Of a DNA stretch of 64,000 nucleotides, positions 23,213 to 35,906 are shown piece by piece; within the stretch, counting starts at the first letter, position 1, and every line of letters begins with the position of its first letter. Source of the DNA: Arachis hypogaea (Eukaryota; Streptophyta; Magnoliopsida; Fabales; Fabaceae); the NCBI RefSeq assembly GCF_003086295.3, contig NC_092047.1, positions 117,902,449-117,966,448 of the forward strand. Reading direction: 5' to 3'. Both the position numbers and the translations under genes were made by a program. The notes under the pieces were generated by a model, which saw nothing but the letters and a program-made list of their open reading frames with translations, searched no databases and was not told the origin of the DNA.

Positions 23213-26200
23213 TTACCAAATCCATCTGCCATCAACTTGAATGGCGGGGATGTGGGAGATTTTGGGCCAAAGCTGTGGATCCTTCTTCTGACATTGTTTG
23301 ACCAGCAAAGGGCTGCCATAGATGCTGAGTTGTATTAAAGAGGCAGGCAGCTTATCTCCCTCGATATAATCCAACTTGTCACAATACAGAATAGTTAGTT
23401 TCTGGAGGGAGGTGAGGTGGGCAAGTCCCTTGCATTCCAATGTCTCCACACTTTCAATGCGATCCAGTGTGAGAGACTCAAGGGAGGCAGGCAACCAACC
23501 TTCTTTTGGCAGGGACTTCACACACTCGCCGTATTGACCATCAATGTTAAGATGAGTAAGCCCATGAAATTGCGAATTCATGAATGCTGCAGAGCTCACC
23601 AGTTCCTCGCTGTAGCTGATTTCAAGAGATCTCAGGCTATGGTGTGAATCCCCATCCCCTGTAGGAGACAAATCAACAACCTCTGTGCAACCCAGTAATG
23701 TGAGATGCTGTAGCTGAGGTGCTGCCATCCATAGCGTTGACACAGATTTCAAACTCCGACAAAAGAAGATATATAAAGAAAGGAGACAAGAAAGAGAGCG
23801 TGACACCACAAGAGACTCCATCTTTTCGCAACCGGTGATACGAACACTCACGAGATTCGGAAAGGCATCCAATAACGAGAAGGATGTATGTGAATCACAG
23901 CTGTTCTGTATTGATAGTTTCTGCAGCGAGTGATGTTGCCCATCCATTTCGAATTCTAATTCTCCACAACTCTCGATCGACAAGTCTTGTAGTGATGGGG
24001 GAATAGCACTCATTGGAAACAATATTTGGGAGGAACAATCTGAGATGCATAAAGAAGTGAGGCAAGTCAGTTGCATGTGCGTAATGGCCTCCACCACAGA
24101 CCCCACTAGATTCTTTCCCGAAATTGAAAGAGTGGTAATCGCAGGAGCCCTTGGAACACAACAACTCAGCTCATCGCAATTCTGAATCTGAAGTGATTGC
24201 AAAGATGGAAGTTGATTTGGCAAATCTCCTCTCAACATCGGACAGAAACCTATGGTAAGCTCCCTAAGTCGAGGAAATGCATTCAACTCCATTGAATGCC
24301 ACTCCTTCCAGCAAGGCATTGACCAAAACGAAAGAATTTCGAGCTTTGGAAATGGAGTCTCCAAACAAGATTCATCGTTCTGGTAAAAGTAAAACTCAGC
24401 ACCCACAGTTGCCAGACTTGCAAAATCTGAAATTGATAGGTGCTTCAAAGAGGGCAACTGTCCAAGTGAAGGAAGCATACAGCAACTCCAGCAACCATCC
24501 AGTGTTATTGTGGTGATGTTGTGGTAGGAAGAATGTCCCACCCAATCTGGAAATCTTGTACCCCTGTAACCATAAATATATAACTCTTTCAAATTAGCGT
24601 GAGGTCGTAACTTGTCAAGTATATCTCTTTCCATTTCGGAATCAACTGTATTCTCGTCTTTATTCCACGACCAACGTAACGTCATAGAATCAATGCCATC
24701 CTTATCAAACATTCTTGCCATCGAAGCTTCATTGCTGTTGACCACATTCTCCAACTTGTCAATGGAAATAGATTGGTGTAGATCTACAAGTGCTCCCAAT
24801 TCTTTAATCTTGTTTTCTTCATGCTTTCCAACAATATAATCACTTAAAAATTGCAAACTTTTTAATTTGCTCAAGCCTTTTGTCATCTCATGCAACTGAG
24901 TCCCTCTAATATCAAGATGGCGCAAATTTACAAGGTCTTTCATGCCAACAGGTAGCATTTTCAGATTTCTACAGCCAAACAACTTCAAGGTCTGCAAGTT
25001 GTATAGGTTACCCATTGACTCCGGCAATGCCACAATGTCAGTCCAAGAGAGATCCAAGTAACGCAGATGAATCAACTCCCCTATTGAATCAGACACTGAC
25101 TCAAGAGGAAACCATTTGAACGACAATGCTCTCAGGTACTTCAACTGTGACAACATGATACAAGGTGCATTTTCCATATTGAATGGAATCCGCTTGTTCA
25201 AATTGATTTCAAGAAATGTCCTTGTATGTTTTACTCTATCACAAACTCCCAAAAGATTTGACATTGGACAATTGCCTTTGGCGTTATGTGACAAATGACG
25301 AGCTTTAATATCAACCTCAACTGCATTCAGAAGCTCTTCAGCTCTGAAATAAAACACTCCAGCACATGTCATTGCTAAATCATGAACAAGATCATGCATC
25401 ACAAATTTATTTTCCTCGATACTATGAGGTTGCAAAAATGATCTCGCAATTAATTCATCAAAATATTCACCACCAACTTCTTCTATAGTCTTTTTTTCTA
25501 CTGGTTGCAAAAAATTCTCTGCCTTCCATAACAGCATCAATTCATCCTTGCTAAATTCATAGTCCTTGGGATACAAGGAACAATAAACAAAGCACTGCTT
25601 CAAATATGAAGGAAGAAAGTAATAACTTATCATTAACGCTGGAAGAACATTTATTCTGTCATTGGAGAGTTCCCAGATTTCACTCTTCAATAAAAGATTC
25701 CAATATCTGATATCAGAATTTCCACGCAATATGCCTCCAAGGGCTAGAGCTGCCAAGGGCAATCCATCACACTTCTTTACGATATCTCTGCCGATTTTTT
25801 CCAGGGTTGGATTATCCACGGAAACAGTTGACAGACGTGCATGCTTTGTAAACACCAACCAACAATCTTCATCGGACAATGATCTTAGTTCATGAGGTGA
25901 AACAGTCTGCACTAAAGAAGCCACATTTTTGTTTCTAGTAGTTATGAGAATTTTACTTCCCTTAACCCCTTTTTGAAAAGGTTTTAGAAGCTTATCCCAA
26001 TCACTATAATTTTCATTCCATACGTCGTCCAAGACAATGAAGAACTTTTGCCTCGACAACTTTTCCTTTAAATCAAGCTGAAGTAAATTCAAATCTGTCA
26101 AGTTACAAGAACTTGAAGTTATTGCCTCGATTACAGTCTTGGTGACCTTGACAACATCAAATTCTTCTGACACACAAACCCAACCTCGAAAATCAAAATT

Positions 26201-26845
26201 GTCCTTCACTTTGTCATCGTGGTAAAGCAATTGGGCCAAGGTAGTCTTTCCTATTCCGCCCATGCCCACAATGGGAATGACAGATAAATCACCATCAGCA
26301 GCATCATCATCATCCAACAACAGTTTCAGTATGGCCTCCTTGTCTTCTTTCCTGCCACATATCTCCGATGGTTCAACAAGACATGTGGATGGAATTCTCC
26401 ATGACATGTCCACCTTGGCACTCTCCTTCAGACGAAGATAATTTTTGCGTCTTACAACAGACTCTAGTGTGCCAACTATTTTTTCCATGTCACCAGTATC
26501 TTCAATAGGTGAATCAACGGCACGAGACCAGTAAGAAGAGTTACCTGGATCCTTTTGAGTGGCAGCAATAGCGGCTTTAGTGGAGAGTTCGTCGAGCAAG
26601 TCATCAGCCATATAGAGAGCATCTTGAAGATCAACAAGCCACTTCTTCACTTTCTTGTCACTGAACTGCTTCAGCTCAGCATCATCAAGAACAGGTCCAA
26701 CATCATACAGACAATTCTGCAACCTAACAAGCAAGTTGTTCCTTTCGAGGAAAGAGTCGTCTTCTTCAAGTATTGAAGTCAGGTTGTCCAAAACAGCATC
26801 AACAAAGGGGGAGAGGTAAGCTCCACCATAAAGTTTTTCAGCCAT
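23213..26845 (-). CDS. CNL-B: CC-NB-ARC-LRR disease resistance protein, RPP13-like
   Basis: Single open exon of 1210 residues, starting at the same MAEKLYGGAY as its paralogues and ending GRWIW. Domains: Rx-type coiled coil 1-130; NB-ARC about 160-490 with P-loop GMGGIGKTT (194-202), kinase-2 FFIVLDDVW (268-276), GLPLA (361-365), RNBS-D and MHDL (483-486); LRRs from about 555 to the end. It is expected to act as an intracellular NLR sensing a pathogen effector. Odd points: the conserved LLWMAE after RNBS-D is LLWKAE (about residue 441), and GLPLA is followed by ALALGG rather than AQALGG. An intact gypsy element begins 123 bases upstream of the ATG in the same orientation, cutting the gene off from its conserved leader. 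Confidence 0.92.
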   Translation of the reverse strand: MAEKLYGGAYLSPFVDAVLDNLTSILEEDDSFLERNNLLVRLQNCLYDVGPVLDDAELKQFSDKKVKKWLVDLQDALYMADDLLDELSTKAAIAATQKDPGNSSYWSRAVDSPIEDTGDMEKIVGTLESVVRRKNYLRLKESAKVDMSWRIPSTCLVEPSEICGRKEDKEAILKLLLDDDDAADGDLSVIPIVGMGGIGKTTLAQLLYHDDKVKDNFDFRGWVCVSEEFDVVKVTKTVIEAITSSSCNLTDLNLLQLDLKEKLSRQKFFIVLDDVWNENYSDWDKLLKPFQKGVKGSKILITTRNKNVASLVQTVSPHELRSLSDEDCWLVFTKHARLSTVSVDNPTLEKIGRDIVKKCDGLPLAALALGGILRGNSDIRYWNLLLKSEIWELSNDRINVLPALMISYYFLPSYLKQCFVYCSLYPKDYEFSKDELMLLWKAENFLQPVEKKTIEEVGGEYFDELIARSFLQPHSIEENKFVMHDLVHDLAMTCAGVFYFRAEELLNAVEVDIKARHLSHNAKGNCPMSNLLGVCDRVKHTRTFLEINLNKRIPFNMENAPCIMLSQLKYLRALSFKWFPLESVSDSIGELIHLRYLDLSWTDIVALPESMGNLYNLQTLKLFGCRNLKMLPVGMKDLVNLRHLDIRGTQLHEMTKGLSKLKSLQFLSDYIVGKHEENKIKELGALVDLHQSISIDKLENVVNSNEASMARMFDKDGIDSMTLRWSWNKDENTVDSEMERDILDKLRPHANLKELYIYGYRGTRFPDWVGHSSYHNITTITLDGCWSCCMLPSLGQLPSLKHLSISDFASLATVGAEFYFYQNDESCLETPFPKLEILSFWSMPCWKEWHSMELNAFPRLRELTIGFCPMLRGDLPNQLPSLQSLQIQNCDELSCCVPRAPAITTLSISGKNLVGSVVEAITHMQLTCLTSLCISDCSSQILFPMSAIPPSLQDLSIESCGELEFEMDGQHHSLQKLSIQNSCDSHTSFSLLDAFPNLVSVRITGCEKMESLVVSRSLSCLLSLYIFFCRSLKSVSTLWMAAPQLQHLTLLGCTEVVDLSPTGDGDSHHSLRSLEISYSEELVSSAAFMNSQFHGLTHLNIDGQYGECVKSLPKEGWLPASLESLTLDRIESVETLECKGLAHLTSLQKLTILYCDKLDYIEGDKLPASLIQLSIYGSPLLVKQCQKKDPQLWPKISHIPAIQVDGRWIW
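26247..26268 (-). promoter_or_regulatory. Candidate miR482/2118 target at CNL-B P-loop
   Basis: Same P-loop bases as in CNL-A. Pairing with the remembered miR482/2118 consensus is partial. Confidence 0.35.
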
Positions 26846-26895
26846 GGTTGAATCTCAAGTGAAGCAGATCAGATGGGATCAGAACCAAGAAAGAA

Positions 26896-26901
26896 AGTCA
26901 A
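26896..26901 (-). promoter_or_regulatory. W-box upstream of CNL-B
   Basis: TTGACT on the minus strand, about 50 bases before the ATG and conserved in all three CNL genes. W-boxes bind WRKY factors that control defence genes. It lies between the ATG and the gypsy LTR, so it stays with the gene. Confidence 0.3.
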
Positions 26902-26968
26902 TGGATGAGGGAAGTGTTTGCTTTGTGTGGTAGGTGAAGTTGATTTGTCGAGGTTTATGGTCTTCCGA

Positions 26969-28861
26969 TGTCATGACCCGAATCAAGCCATGACTGGCGC
27001 TCAAGGGACAAGTCCCTCAGCAAGCCAAACGACCAAATTTTCAGAAAAACGGACAGAATCTCCTCTGTTTCTAGGACCTTACCAACATAAATGTTAACTC
27101 CCTGTATTAATAATAAACCTCCATTTCCAAGACAACAACAATAATATACTCCAAATTATATCCACAACCAAATATATCCAAAATACGCATCATATATATA
27201 TTGAGTTGATAACTAGAGTATATAGTTAAAACCATAAGTCCTACATAACCAAATCATAATCACTACCTAAACAGTTCAAGGTTCAAAATAACATAACCCA
27301 CACGAGGATCCTGCCTGTGACATATGGAGCATTGACATAATCTAGATTTTGAGCAAAGGTTCCATTACATAATTACTTAGCCCTTGGAAAGAAGAAGGGC
27401 TCACCAAAATGACTAAGATCTACTGAGGGGCAGGTGGAATGGAACCTGGAATGACTCCTGTATCTGAAAAACATGAGAATATAATAGGGTGAGTTTTGCA
27501 ACTCAGTGAGCAACATTACATCTATAAGCCACACGAGACAATACAGAGTTTACCTTGAAAATTATATTTCATTTCAGAGATGAGAAATTCATATTAATTA
27601 ATTATACAAACATTAGATAAATAGTTAAGCGGATGAACTGAAATGGGAGTTCTCATTCCAGAAGTCAAATCAAATCAAATATTACACACTTAGGGCGGCT
27701 CCACCTCTAAGGGTAGCCCTTTCCTCTAGTGTGCCCGTACGGTATAACAGATCCAACGTGTGGCCTACACGTTAGGCTAGCAACGCCCCTGCTAGCTGAG
27801 GTCTGAGCCAGATGCATCTAGGTTAACGTCATAACCGCCGTTAACTACGGTTTTCTAGTCAGAGTCTCCCAAACCAATCCAAACCAAATCACTTATTAAA
27901 ATCTCTAGTGCTTATAACATGCTACTAAATTCCATAGCAAATCAATATATATAGGATTGCATACTAAAATTTAGTTAAAATTTACATAAGGTCAAATAAG
28001 AAAACATTTATACTTTACAAAATATATAAATATCGTCTCGTGTGTATTTTTATAAAATTGTAAGTTTCACAAATCGATATTTATTTTCAAAAAATTCAGA
28101 AATCACAATAATAAAATATTTTCAAACTCCAAAATTAATGATTCAACATAGATATTGATAATAATATATTTAAAACAATTATAGATATAATATCCACTCA
28201 CAACTTGATTCAAAAGAACCGGAAGCAACTCTGAGCGCGTCAACGAGCTACCAAATGATGTCCAATAATTCTACAACTCTAGAAATATGACAATAATGAC
28301 ATTTGTGAGCTACTAATATTGTCAATTAACATAATCTTACTCACCTTGACAAAAGCCCCAAATTTTCTAACCCTAATAACCCTAATTCGGATTTATACAT
28401 ACCCATAAATATATAGATGACAAAAATTGGGAATATGGCTAATTATTGAGTCAAAGAGTTACCTTGAAGCCTCAATAATAATTGGAACTCAAAGTTGAAT
28501 GCTTCCTTCACTCATTAGTATGAGCTTCTTGATTTGGGGTTGTGAAAAATAAAAATTTACTTTAGATATAGATGATATATTAAAATAGAGATAAAATAAA
28601 AGGGTAAAATTAAATCTGGTGTGTTGTGGTTGGGTGAAGATTTTGAAATGAAGAAGATGGAATGGAAGAGGAGATGAAGGAAAAGAGAGGGTTTGGTTTT
28701 GATTTGTATGAAGGAAATGAAAATAAAAGAGAGAGGGAGGGATCAAGGAAGGCTCGAGAGAATAAGGAGGGGGAAGGGGTTTAAGTGGGGGCATGTGCCA
28801 CCCACGTGACTATGCACTTCTGTTTCCTTTTTTTTTTTTTTTTTTTTTCGTGGGTATAACA
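26969..28861 (-). repeat. 3' LTR of the gypsy element
   Basis: 1893 bases, TG...CA ends on the minus strand (TGTTATACCC ... TCATGACA). Being the 3' LTR and directly upstream of CNL-B in sense, it could start or modify CNL-B transcripts. A 101-codon frame at 28489-28794 recurs in the other LTR and is not called as a gene. Confidence 0.93.
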
Positions 28862-28874
28862 TTCTCTCCCCCTT
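28862..28874 (-). other. Polypurine tract of the gypsy element
   Basis: On the minus strand AAGGGGGAGAGAA lies directly before the 3' LTR. Confidence 0.8.
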
Positions 28875-28902
28875 AAAAAAATTCGGTCCCCGAATTTTGA
28901 AC

Positions 28903-31900
28903 TTATATACTACGATAGATGTAATTATTACCTTCAGACTCAAATAAATATGGATATTTGTCGCGCATGGTATCCTCCACTTCCCAAGTTGCTTCTTCTA
29001 CCGAATGATTCTTCCAAACGACTTTCACAGATGCTATCTCTTTAGAACGTAGTTTCTTTACTTGGCGATCAACTATAGCCACTGGTTCCTCTTCAAATGA
29101 TAAGTCCTCCTGTAGCTCTATGGCTTGTGGTGCAAGCACATGAGATGGGTCGGGAAGGTATTTGCGCAACATTGATACATGAAAGACTGGATGAATCATA
29201 GACAACTCAGGCGGCAATGCCAAGCGGTAAGCAACTGCACCTATTCTGTCCAGTATCTCAAATGGACCAATGTATCGAGGACTAAGCTTGCCTCTTTTCC
29301 CAAACCTTATCACTCCCTTCATAGGCGACACTTTCAGAAATACCTGATCACCCACTGAAAACTCTAAGTTACGCCTTCTGTTATCAACATAAGCCTTCTG
29401 CCTACTCTGAGCTGCTAATAAACGTTCTCTTATTATGCGAACCTTCTCAACCGCATCTTGTACCAAATTTGGCCCCAAAAGCTTAACCTCACCAACCTCA
29501 AACCACTCAATAGGTGACCTGCATCTTCTCCCATAAAGAGCCTCAAATGGTGCCATTTGAATGCTGGCTTGATAACTATTATTATAAGAGAACTCGATCA
29601 AAGGTAGATAGCTGTCCCAATTCCCACCAAAATCTAGAACACAACACCTTAACATGTCTTCCAATATCTGGATCGTCCTCTCTGATTGCCCATCGGTTTG
29701 AGGGTGAAAAGCTGTGCTAAGATCTAGACGAGTTCCTAACGCTTTTTGAAAAGATTTCCAAAAATGAGAGGTGAACTGGGGCCCGCGATCTGAAATAATG
29801 GACACTGGAATTCCATGTAGCTTAACTATCTCATCAACATAAAGTTGAGCATACCGAGCTGCACTGAAAGTTGTTTTCACCGGAAGAAAGTGAGCTGACT
29901 TCGTCATTCTATCCACGATTACCCAAATTGAATCAAAACCTTTAAAACTACGAGGTAAACCTGTTACAAAATCCATTGTAATCCTTTCCCACTTCCATTC
30001 AGGTATCTCAATCTGTTGTAATAACCCAGCAGGTCTTTGATGTTCAGCTTTAACTTGTTGGCAAGTTAAGCAATGAGAAATAAAAACTCCTATGTCTTTC
30101 TTCATGCCTTCCCACCAAAACAATTGTTTCAAATCTTGATACATCTTATTGGAGCCTGGATGAACGGTATACTTAGAATTGTGAGCCTCCTCCAAAATAG
30201 CTTTCTTCAAGTCGGGGTTATCTGGCACACATAAGCGTTGACCACAACGCAAAACATCTTGATCAAGAGAAAAGTCTGAGTTTCTCCCATTGCGAACATC
30301 TTCCATAAGCTTTCTTAGTTTCGGATCATCACTTTGTGCAACCTTGATCTGTTCTATCAGGGAAGATTGGGTTCGAACATGTGCTAAGAAAACTCCTGAT
30401 TCTCCAAGATCAAATTGAATTCCACTGGCCTCCAATTGATGGACTTCTTCAACAATTGGTCTCCTTTCAAGAGTGATATGGGCCAAGCTACCCATAGATT
30501 TCCTACTGAGAGCATCTGCTACAACATTTGCCTTTCCAGGATGATACAAAATGGTACAATCATAATCTTTCAGCAACTCCATCCATCTCCGTTGCCTTAA
30601 ATTTAAATCCTTTTGTTGGAATATATACTTCAAACTCTTGTGATCCGTATAGATCTCACAGGTCTCACCATAAAGGTAGTGTCTCCAAATCTTTAAAGCA
30701 AAGACGACCGCTGCCATCTCCAGGTCATGAGTTGGATAATTCTGCTCATGCTTCTTGAGTTGTCGCGAGGCATAGGCAATAACGCGGCCATGCTGCATTA
30801 ATACACAACCAAGTCCTATCCGAGATGCATCGCAAAAGACTGAGAATCCCCCAGACCCAGAAGGTAAAACAAGAACTGGTGCTGAGGTTAGACAAGCCTT
30901 AAGTGTCTGGAAACTTTCCTCACAAGCTTTTGACCATTGAAACTTTACATTTTTCTGAGTTAACTTGGTTAATGGTGCCGAAATTCTCGAGAAGTCCTTG
31001 ATGAATCGCCGATAGTAGCCGGCCAACCCTAGAAAGCTACGAATTTCTGTCACTGTAGTAGGCCTTGGCCACTTCTGAACGGCTTCAACCTTCTTTGGAT
31101 CCACCATGATTCCATCTTTTGATACCACATGCCCCAAGAATGTCACTCGATCAAGCCAAAACTCACATTTAGAAAACTTAGCATAGAGCTTGTGATCCCT
31201 TAAGGTTTGTAACACAATCCTCAAATGATACTCATGCTCCGTAACACTTTTCGAATACACCAAGATATCATCGATGAAGACGATAACAAATCGATCTAAG
31301 AAAGGTTTGAAGACTCGATTCATTAAGTCCATGAAAGCTGCAGGCGCATTCGTCAGACCAAAGGACATTACTAAGAACTCATAGTGCCCATAGCGAGTAC
31401 GAAAAGCAGTTTTTGGAATGTCTTCCTCTTTTATCTTCAATTGATGGTACCCTGAACGCAGGTCGATTTTTGAGAAACAGGTAGCTCCTTGAAGTTGATC
31501 AAACAAATCGTCAATCCTTGGCAATGGATACTTGTTGCGAATAGTTATCTTATTGAGCTGACGATAATCTACACATAGTCGCATCGTTCCATCCTTCTTC
31601 TTTACGAATAGAACAGGAGCTCCCCACGGAGAAGTGCTAGGACGAATGAATCCTTTCTCTAGCATATCTTCCAATTGAACTTTTAATTCTCGTAACTCAG
31701 TTGGAGCCATACGATAGGGAGGAATGGACACAGGTTGGACTCCCGGAGCCAATTCTATAGAAAACTCAACTTCACGGTCAGGCGGCATCCCCGGTAGCTC
31801 ATCAGGGAACACGTCAGGGAATTCTCTAACAATAGGAACCTGATCAAGACTAGGCACTTCGGCATCAACATCTCTAACAGCTGCCAGAAATCCTTGGTTT

Positions 31901-33819
31901 CCCTTATCCATCAATTGCATAGCACTCATAGATGAGATGATGCTAGCTAAAGTGGGACAGTCATCACCCTTAAAAACAAAAGGTGAGATACCCGGTATGT
32001 CAAACTTCACAGTTTTGGAGTAACAGCCCACATCAGCATGACAAGATGCTAACCAATCCATGCCTAAGATGACATCAATATCTTCCATTGGTTCTAAAAG
32101 GATCAAATCAGCTAAGGTTTCAACGGTATTAATTCTAACAACACAAGACCGAAATACGACTCGAACTATCGTGGAGACTCCAAGCGGAGTGCCAACATGA
32201 AATGGGTGGGATAACAGTTCAGGTTGTTTATCGAAACGAGATGCAAGATGTGGAGATACATATGAATAATGAGAACCCGTATCAAATAACACTCGAGCAT
32301 CTAAAGAACAAACTTGTAAAGTACCTGCCACCACAGCATGAGAAGCTTGAGCATCTTGACGTGTTAAGGCATACACACGTGCCTGACCTCTTCCTCTTTG
32401 GCTCCCTCCTCTGTTATAAGTCTGACCCCTGCCACCTGCTCCTCTGCCACTAGGACCAGAAGAATTTCCAATAGACATAGCTGAAGATGATGGCATTGGT
32501 GTTGTAGGACGTGCAATACCTGAAGCAAAGCCTCCTCTAGGATTTGGACAATCCCTCCTAAGATGACCAGATTGACCACAACCAAAACATGCACCAGTAG
32601 CCTTGAAACATATACCGGAATGGTAACTCCCACACTGAAGGCAATAGGGCTGAGCTGGCCTTGTCTGATTTGAACCCTGTGCACTAGATTGAGAGGTGCC
32701 CTTAACAAAAGGTCTGGAATTTGAAACACTCATGGGAGCAGATCCAGAAGAAGCAACCCCACCAAAAGATGCTTGAGGACGAGCTCGATACCCCGAATAA
32801 CCTTGCTGATTAGTTTGACCATGATGAGACTGAAATCCTCCTAAACTAGATCCACCAGAAAATTGTCCCTTCATCTTGGGCTTCTTACCAACATCCCTAA
32901 AAGCATTTCTCTCCGCTATCCCAGCTTCAATTCCATAGGCAGAGTTTAGGACATCCTTAAAAGACATGCGTCCGACTTCAGGCATAAGAGTAGTGAACAT
33001 AGGTTCTGCCAATCCACGAACGAAACGACGAACTTTCATCTCTTCTGAATTCACCAAGTACGGAGCACTCTTAGAAAGTCTAGTAAACTCCTTAGCATAC
33101 TCAGTCACTGTCATATTCTCTTGCCTTAATCTTTCAAAGGCAATTGCATCTTCTGCTTGCTTGTTAGCTGGATAGAATCGAGCAAGAAACTCTTCAGTAA
33201 ACTCTTCCCAAGAAGGAGGAGGAAGTCCAGCTGCTTCTTTGCTCTCAAGAAGAGACTCATACCAATATCTTGCTGAACCACGCAAGTTGTAGGATACTAA
33301 CTCAACAGCCCATTCTTTGGTGCACTTGAGAGCTCGAATAGCTTTCTTTGCATCCTCCAGATATTGTTGTGGATCTTCATCCAATGAATCTCCATTGAAA
33401 GTGGATGAATTCAACTTCAAATACTTTTCAATTGGCGGCTCTTGATCCCCAAACAATTGATGAACCCTATGAGGCTGAGGATTTGGCGCATTAGGAAGTC
33501 TCGCTTCACCCCTATTTTGATTTGTTAGAACCTGTAACACCGCATTAAGAGTTTGATTCATTCCCCTCAATTCAGCTGCTAAGTCCGGTTGAGCCTCTCT
33601 TACTGCGGGGTTCTCTTGAACTCTCTCGCGGGGTATCTCTCCTTTGCGCCTATCAGCTATCCTTTGGCTCCTTGGCCTTTGTCGAAGTGCTCCAAGTGGC
33701 GGAGAAACTGCCCTATTGGATTCAGCAGTATCAGGAGCACCAACAGTTCCACCACGTCTTTTCTTAGGTGGCATCTTCCACCTATCGAGTAAGTAGAGCG
33801 ATTGAATCACCAACGACAT
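28903..33819 (-). CDS. Ty3/gypsy gag-pol polyprotein, intact
   Basis: 1638 residues open in one frame. The more likely start is the MPPKKRR methionine at residue 16 (33774). Order: gag ([17 protein letters not shown] ... [10 protein letters not shown]); zinc knuckle C-x2-C-x4-H-x4-C ([14 protein letters not shown]); aspartic protease with FDTGSHYS; reverse transcriptase with FIDDILVYS; RNase H ([17 protein letters not shown]); integrase zinc-binding H-H-C-C (ending [14 protein letters not shown]) and core ([29 protein letters not shown]); and a chromodomain-like end ([16 protein letters not shown]). RT before integrase defines gypsy; the C-terminal domain suggests the Tekay/Del chromovirus lineage. 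Chromodomains are thought to steer integration to certain chromatin. No lesion is seen. Confidence 0.95.
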   Translation of the reverse strand: MSLVIQSLYLLDRWKMPPKKRRGGTVGAPDTAESNRAVSPPLGALRQRPRSQRIADRRKGEIPRERVQENPAVREAQPDLAAELRGMNQTLNAVLQVLTNQNRGEARLPNAPNPQPHRVHQLFGDQEPPIEKYLKLNSSTFNGDSLDEDPQQYLEDAKKAIRALKCTKEWAVELVSYNLRGSARYWYESLLESKEAAGLPPPSWEEFTEEFLARFYPANKQAEDAIAFERLRQENMTVTEYAKEFTRLSKSAPYLVNSEEMKVRRFVRGLAEPMFTTLMPEVGRMSFKDVLNSAYGIEAGIAERNAFRDVGKKPKMKGQFSGGSSLGGFQSHHGQTNQQGYSGYRARPQASFGGVASSGSAPMSVSNSRPFVKGTSQSSAQGSNQTRPAQPYCLQCGSYHSGICFKATGACFGCGQSGHLRRDCPNPRGGFASGIARPTTPMPSSSAMSIGNSSGPSGRGAGGRGQTYNRGGSQRGRGQARVYALTRQDAQASHAVVAGTLQVCSLDARVLFDTGSHYSYVSPHLASRFDKQPELLSHPFHVGTPLGVSTIVRVVFRSCVVRINTVETLADLILLEPMEDIDVILGMDWLASCHADVGCYSKTVKFDIPGISPFVFKGDDCPTLASIISSMSAMQLMDKGNQGFLAAVRDVDAEVPSLDQVPIVREFPDVFPDELPGMPPDREVEFSIELAPGVQPVSIPPYRMAPTELRELKVQLEDMLEKGFIRPSTSPWGAPVLFVKKKDGTMRLCVDYRQLNKITIRNKYPLPRIDDLFDQLQGATCFSKIDLRSGYHQLKIKEEDIPKTAFRTRYGHYEFLVMSFGLTNAPAAFMDLMNRVFKPFLDRFVIVFIDDILVYSKSVTEHEYHLRIVLQTLRDHKLYAKFSKCEFWLDRVTFLGHVVSKDGIMVDPKKVEAVQKWPRPTTVTEIRSFLGLAGYYRRFIKDFSRISAPLTKLTQKNVKFQWSKACEESFQTLKACLTSAPVLVLPSGSGGFSVFCDASRIGLGCVLMQHGRVIAYASRQLKKHEQNYPTHDLEMAAVVFALKIWRHYLYGETCEIYTDHKSLKYIFQQKDLNLRQRRWMELLKDYDCTILYHPGKANVVADALSRKSMGSLAHITLERRPIVEEVHQLEASGIQFDLGESGVFLAHVRTQSSLIEQIKVAQSDDPKLRKLMEDVRNGRNSDFSLDQDVLRCGQRLCVPDNPDLKKAILEEAHNSKYTVHPGSNKMYQDLKQLFWWEGMKKDIGVFISHCLTCQQVKAEHQRPAGLLQQIEIPEWKWERITMDFVTGLPRSFKGFDSIWVIVDRMTKSAHFLPVKTTFSAARYAQLYVDEIVKLHGIPVSIISDRGPQFTSHFWKSFQKALGTRLDLSTAFHPQTDGQSERTIQILEDMLRCCVLDFGGNWDSYLPLIEFSYNNSYQASIQMAPFEALYGRRCRSPIEWFEVGEVKLLGPNLVQDAVEKVRIIRERLLAAQSRQKAYVDNRRRNLEFSVGDQVFLKVSPMKGVIRFGKRGKLSPRYIGPFEILDRIGAVAYRLALPPELSMIHPVFHVSMLRKYLPDPSHVLAPQAIELQEDLSFEEEPVAIVDRQVKKLRSKEIASVKVVWKNHSVEEATWEVEDTMRDKYPYLFESEGNNYIYRSI

Positions 33820-33999
33820 ATGTATATAGAGTTCGAAGACAATAGGACAGACAGAAAGAATTATGAGACCAAAAGATTGAGGACAACTTCCTATAGGCCT
33901 CTAGTAACATCACACTTTGTGAAAATGGGCCGGCTTCCATTTGCACAATTGTGATCTTACTAAAGGACACTTGCTCCATATTACACAGAAAAACCTAAA

Positions 34000-34011
34000 G
34001 CTCTGATACCA
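34000..34011 (-). other. Primer binding site of the gypsy element
   Basis: TGGTATCAGAGC on the minus strand, three bases from the 5' LTR; matches the initiator-Met tRNA 3' end. Confidence 0.9.
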
Positions 34012-34014
34012 CTT

Positions 34015-35901
34015 TGTCATGACCCGAATCAAGCCATGACTGGCGCTCAAGGGACAAGTCCCTCAGCAAGCCAAACGACCAAATTTTCAGAAAAACGGAC
34101 AGAATCTCCTCTGTTTCTAGGACCTTACCAACATAAATGTTAACTCCCTGTATTAATAATAAACCTCCATTTCCAAGACAACAACAATAATATACTCCAA
34201 ATTATATCCACAACCAAATATATCCAAAATACGCATCATATATATATTGAGTTGATAACTAGAGTATATAGTTAAAACCATAAGTCCTACATAACCAAAT
34301 CATAATCACTACCTAAACAGTTCAAGGTTCAAAATAACATAACCCACACGAGGATCCTGCCTGTGACATATGGAGCATTGACATAATCTAGATTTTGAGC
34401 AAAGGTTCCATTACATAATTACTTAGCCCTTGGAAAGAAGAAGGGCTCACCAAAATGACTAAGATCTACTGAGGGGCAGGTGGAATGGAACCTGGAATGA
34501 CTCCTGTATCTGAAAAACATGAGAATATAATAGGGTGAGTTTTGCAACTCAGTGAGCAACATTACATCTATAAGCCACACGAGACAATACAGAGTTTACC
34601 TTGAAAATTATATTTCATTTCAGAGATGAGAAATTCATATTAATTAATTATACAAACATTAGATAAATAGTTAAGCGGATGAACTGAAATGGGAGTTCTC
34701 ATTCCAGAAGTCAAATCAAATCAAATATTACACACTTAGGGCGGCTCCACCTCTAAGGGTAGCCCTTTCCTCTAGTGTGCCCGTACGGTATAACAGATCC
34801 AACGTGTGGCCTACACGTTAGGCTAGCAACGCCCCTGCTAGCTGAGGTCTGAGCCAGATGCATCTAGGTTAACGTCATAACCGCCGTTAACTACGGTTTT
34901 CTAGTCAGAGTCTCCCAAACCAATCCAAACCAAATCACTTATTAAAATCTCTAGTGCTTATAACATGCTACTAAATTCCATAGCAAATCAATATATATAG
35001 GATTGCATACTAAAATTTAGTTAAAATTTACATAAGGTCAAATAAGAAAACATTTATACTTTACAAAATATATAAATATCGTCTCGTGTGTATTTTTATA
35101 AAATTGTAAGTTTCACAAATCGATATTTATTTTCAAAAAATTCAGAAATCACAATAATAAAATATTTTCAAACTCCAAAATTAATGATTCAACATAGATA
35201 TTGATAATAATATATTTAAAACAATTATAGATATAATATCCACTCACAACTTGATTCAAAAGAACCGGAAGCAACTCTGAGCGCGTCAACGAGCTACCAA
35301 ATGATGTCCAATAATTCTACAACTCTAGAAATATGACAATAATGACATTTGTGAGCTACTAATATTGTCAATTAACATAATCTTACTCACCTTGACAAAA
35401 GCCCCAAATTTTCTAACCCTAATAACCCTAATTCGGATTTATACATACCCATAAATATATAGATGACAAAAATTGGGAATATGGCTAATTATTGAGTCAA
35501 AGAGTTACCTTGAAGCCTCAATAATAATTGGAACTCAAAGTTGAATGCTTCCTTCACTCATTAGTATGAGCTTCTTGATTTGGGGTTGTGAAAAATAAAA
35601 ATTTACTTTGGATATAGATGATATATTAAAATAGAGATAAAATAAAAGGGTAAAATTAAATCTGGTGTGTTGTGGTTGGGTGAAGATTTTGAAATGAAGA
35701 AGATGGAATGGAAGAGGAGATGAAGGAAAAGAGAGGGTTTGGTTTTGATTTGTATGAAGGAAATGAAAATAAAAGAGAGAGGGAGGGATCAAGGAAGGCT
35801 CGAGAGAATAAGGAGGGGGAAGGGGTTTAAGTGGGGGCATGTGCCACCCACGTGACTATGCACTTCTGTTTCCTTTTTTTTTTTTTTTCGTGGGTATAAC
35901 A
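34015..35901 (-). repeat. 5' LTR of the gypsy element
   Basis: 1887 bases, nearly identical to 26969-28861. It holds the promoter for the polyprotein. Confidence 0.93.
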
Positions 35902-35906
35902 TCCGA

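Larger units (their letters stand above)
26969..35901 (-). mobile_element. Young intact Ty3/gypsy chromovirus-like LTR retrotransposon
   Basis: A complete 8933-base element: LTRs at 26969-28861 and 34015-35901, primer site, purine tract and one open polyprotein. It is flanked by a perfect TCCGA repeat (26964-26968 and 35902-35906). The unoccupied site, reading TTCGGACAAAA, is visible upstream of CNL-A (near 17843) and CNL-C (near 51940). The only LTR differences I found are A28564 versus G35610 and T-run length (21 versus 15), so the insertion is very recent. It sits 123 bases upstream of CNL-B, transcribed in the same direction. Confidence 0.95.

Noticed and set aside
28489..28794. 101-codon frame present in both gypsy LTRs
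   Set aside because: Present twice only because the two LTRs are near identical; low-complexity PPL/FHFL content and no family.
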